Positions 61,602-64,000 of a DNA stretch of 64,000 bases are shown piece by piece; position 1 is the first letter of the stretch; the number at the start of each line of letters is the position of its first letter. The stretch comes from Ganoderma boninense. Its lineage: Eukaryota; Basidiomycota; Agaricomycetes; Polyporales; Polyporaceae. Under the pieces are notes generated by a model. The model searched no databases and had not been told where the DNA came from. It worked only from the letters and a program-made list of their open reading frames with translations. Where the stretch lies: the NCBI GenBank assembly GCA_002900995.3, contig CM035310.1:1461898-1525897 (forward strand). Reading direction: 5' to 3'. The position numbers and the translations under genes are program-made.

Positions 61602-63137
61602 GGCGGATGAGCGATGTCGGGGTGACAACGTTTGTGGAGGAGCACGGATGCCCGAGAGGGAGGTATATATACATGGGGAGGTGCATGAGGGTCCGGCGGA
61701 AGGCCAGGGACCACATGCGCCGCCCAAACGAAGGGTGAGGTCAGAGGACTTGGCGATGGTTATGGCATCGGAATCCGGAAACTCGGGCAGAAGGAGACGC
61801 ACCTGAAGGGGTGCTCTCGGGTGCTTGGGCTGGGGCGCCTTGCCAAACTATAACTTTGCTAGACTGGAGAGTCGATCCGCCCGTTGCTGTTATGGTATGA
61901 TGGGCGAGATCATAGGATCGGGCCAGATGGTGCTCAGCTTAGACATCGTCATCAATCTGGAACCAACACTGTGTGCATCAGCCAAGGATTCCATCTGGAA
62001 TGAGACTGCGTAGGTGAATCGAGAAATGCACCTACACTTGTGACCGGTGACCACACTGTCCACCGAAGATAAGCCACAACGCCACTCCATCCGGCAGTGC
62101 CACACAGACTCGCCCTCAGGCGCCCATCCTACCCTCGATGACGCTCAGCCTCAAGCTCACGCCGATCCCAATCAACTTCAGCTTTTTGGTACTCACCGGA
62201 TATCGTGCTATCAACGCCTTGCAGTAAGGTTCTCCCAGCCACATGCAAACACCTTCTCCGTTGCTTGCAGGCGTGCCACGCAGCTCGACATACAGCGTCG
62301 AGCTCCCACACATCCCACGGTCGGCCCCCATGCTGAACTCGAGAGGGAGACTTATCGCGACCACTCAGTCTTGCTCATGACATACGACGATCTTGATCTC
62401 TACGTGATATCACTGCACGACCACGCCCGCTCCACAAGCATACTTGCCAGACAGAATTTGTCTTCGCATCTCCCCATCCTGGCGCATGATTGGCCCACCG
62501 CGGCTCACGTCCGTTTGGCTACTCGTCCTCCGCACCTTCTCACCATGCTCTCTGATGCCCTTCCTCTCGAGTTTCCCCGAGATTACGCAGCTCGCAGCCT
62601 CCAGAGCTGATTTCCCGGATCTCGCGACGCGGCCGCGCTTCGCACCTGACACTTGCATCCGCTCGTCCACGCGCCGCACGGCGTTCTATTACGACTCTCC
62701 TCGTCGCGAGAGCATCGCAGACCGGGGGCGCCATGTGAGAGCCCGAAATAACCCGCCGCAGCACTTCGTGACGGTACCGAGAACAGCGACAGTAGTTACT
62801 GTGCCATTTTGCGAGAATCATGTGCGCCGGTGCGCTCAGAGCCTGGCAGCATAGCGTCACGGGGCCATCTGCTCTCTGAATCTCGCCTGGTGGCCTCATG
62901 TCGAGCATCCAGCTGCCAGGAACCTATGAAAATGATGCACACATCCCATTCAGTCTGACGCACAGTGCTCAAGCACCAGGGGCTCGTGTCCTCGCCCTGC
63001 TGCCAATCCGCGATCTTCCCCGCCTCTCTTACCGGCTCGAAGACACATCTCAGCGCTCCGGCGGTCCAGCACGAGAGAATACGTCCCGACTTCCCGGACG
63101 CACCCTGGTGCCGCCAGCGCGCGCGATCGCCTCCAAC
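61602..63137. other. GH55 upstream intergenic region
   Basis: About 1.5 kb between the GH55 start and the last, partial gene. The proximal part is the GH55 promoter. A 187-codon plus-strand frame (62047-62610) has no domain or codon bias that convinces me, and the minus strand shows only short frames. Confidence 0.45.
61664..61671 (-). promoter_or_regulatory. TATA box of the GH55 gene
   Basis: TATATATA on the minus strand, about 63 bases before the GH55 start codon. This is a typical distance for a strongly regulated fungal secreted-enzyme gene. Confidence 0.65.
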
Positions 63138-64000
63138 TCACGCCGGGCTCTGCAACCGCGCTTCGCCCAGGGGTAATCGTATGCACCCGCGAAAAATGCC
63201 CCACTGACAAAGAGCAGCACGACGTACCAAGTCCGACGTGGCAGTCCCCTTGTGCGTCACGCGCATGGCGAAGGTGTTGAGCGGCGCGAGGTCGAGGAAC
63301 ACCGTTGTCTTGGCTCCGCGCGCGAAGAGCTCCTTGATTCAGTGGCTGGTCGGCTTTGAAGAGGAGTTTACGTACAAAGACGCGTTTACGTGGGCGCGCA
63401 GAGTTTGGGGTCAGTAAATGAGACGTCGTGTAAACGGTGTAGTGCATCCCGAAGCCGGACTTCAACACAGGCGTGGCAGCGTACCACTGCTACATACGTA
63501 TGGCCGTGGTTCGTCGCGCCGGGCCGTAGCATCATGTCCGTCTTCGGTGCCTGGCCAACGTACTCGGCAAGGTTTTGCGTAATGGGAAGTTGCCCTACGA
63601 GTGCGGCCTCGTCTGCGAGGATGTCGAAGGGCATCGAAGTGTATTCAAAAACGTCGTGCCAACGGTCTGGCGTGGGTATCGGACCCAATTGATCGCGCTC
63701 ACCTGTGAAGAAGGAAGTCAGTTGCAATGTTTTTGCGAAGTACAATCGACTCTGAGGAAATTTTGCCACGTAAGCGATGGGAAAAGGGACAACAACACTT
63801 CATGATCGCCGCGTTGGAGGAAAGGAGAAGAAAAATTGCCAATTGAACGACGTACCCCAGGCTTCGGCTTCAATGCAGGATCGTCTACTTGCCTGCCCCA
63901 AAAGACGTGTGCCACAACCAAGAGCTCGTTCATCTCCGCGAGCTGCGCCAGCACGTCCAGCTGGTTCCCGAGCCATGGGACCGTCAACCTCTCCAACCCA
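63138..64000 (-). CDS. Unidentified protein, partial at right edge
   Basis: The gene enters from beyond the window. Its visible coding blocks read GNQLDVLAQLAEMNELLVV and HVFWGRQVDD (63996-63856). After an intron with GTACGT donor come MPFDILADEAALVGQLPI and NLAEYVGQAPKTDMMLRPG (to about 63490). After another intron comes an exon starting near 63340 with KTTVFLDLAPLNTFAMRVTH. Reading on from there gives a stop at 63138-63140. The acidic/hydrophobic pattern and GC-rich third positions argue for real coding. I do not recognise the family. The last exon could instead be followed by another intron near 63230 (GTACGT). Confidence 0.55.

Noticed and set aside
62047..62610. Plus-strand frame of 187 codons upstream of GH55
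   Set aside because: His/Ser/Thr/Arg-rich composition without a domain. It overlaps equally open minus-strand frames.

Overview
The window looks like nuclear DNA of a filamentous basidiomycete, most likely an agaricomycete (polypore-like). The reasons are high GC, many short introns (mostly about 50-75 nt, GTRNGT...YAG, with exons down to 18 nt), agaricomycete-type F-box genes and a secreted GH55 glucanase. All gene models were spliced by hand, using reading-frame continuity and recognisable protein families. No database search was run.

Layout. 0-7 kb: a possible partial gene end, an F-box gene (-), the histone chaperone ASF1 (-) and, divergent from it, an MPP6-like exosome cofactor (+). 6.6-36.3 kb: about 30 kb with only one supported gene, an unknown proline-rich protein at 24.2-25.1 kb (+). 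The rest has no conserved domain, no transposon ORF and no RNA gene that I can recognise, only simple repeats, a perfect palindrome and a G-rich to C-rich strand switch. 36.3-64 kb: a dense block holding a UPF0261/Tm-1-like protein (+), a UBE2G1/Ubc7-type E2 (-), an ACOT9-type acyl-CoA thioesterase (-), an F-box/LRR-like gene (+), the ER chaperone BiP/Kar2 (-), the NatC catalytic subunit NAA30 (-), the nucleoporin NUP192 (+), the Golgi protein SFT2 (-), a GH55 exo-beta-1,3-glucanase (-) and an unidentified partial gene (-).

The genes are mainly housekeeping: chromatin, RNA decay, protein quality control (Ubc7-type E2 and BiP both serve ER quality control in other eukaryotes), N-terminal acetylation, nuclear pore and vesicle traffic. 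I see no pathway cluster.

The most striking result is that three neighbouring genes, two of them essential in yeast, carry six net +1 reading-frame breaks between 43 and 53.2 kb, while their flanking sequence is perfectly conserved coding DNA. Insertion-type assembly errors are the simplest explanation. The other spliced genes around them are clean and sum to whole codons, except for the unresolved 5' end of the thioesterase gene and the unresolved 24 kb gene.
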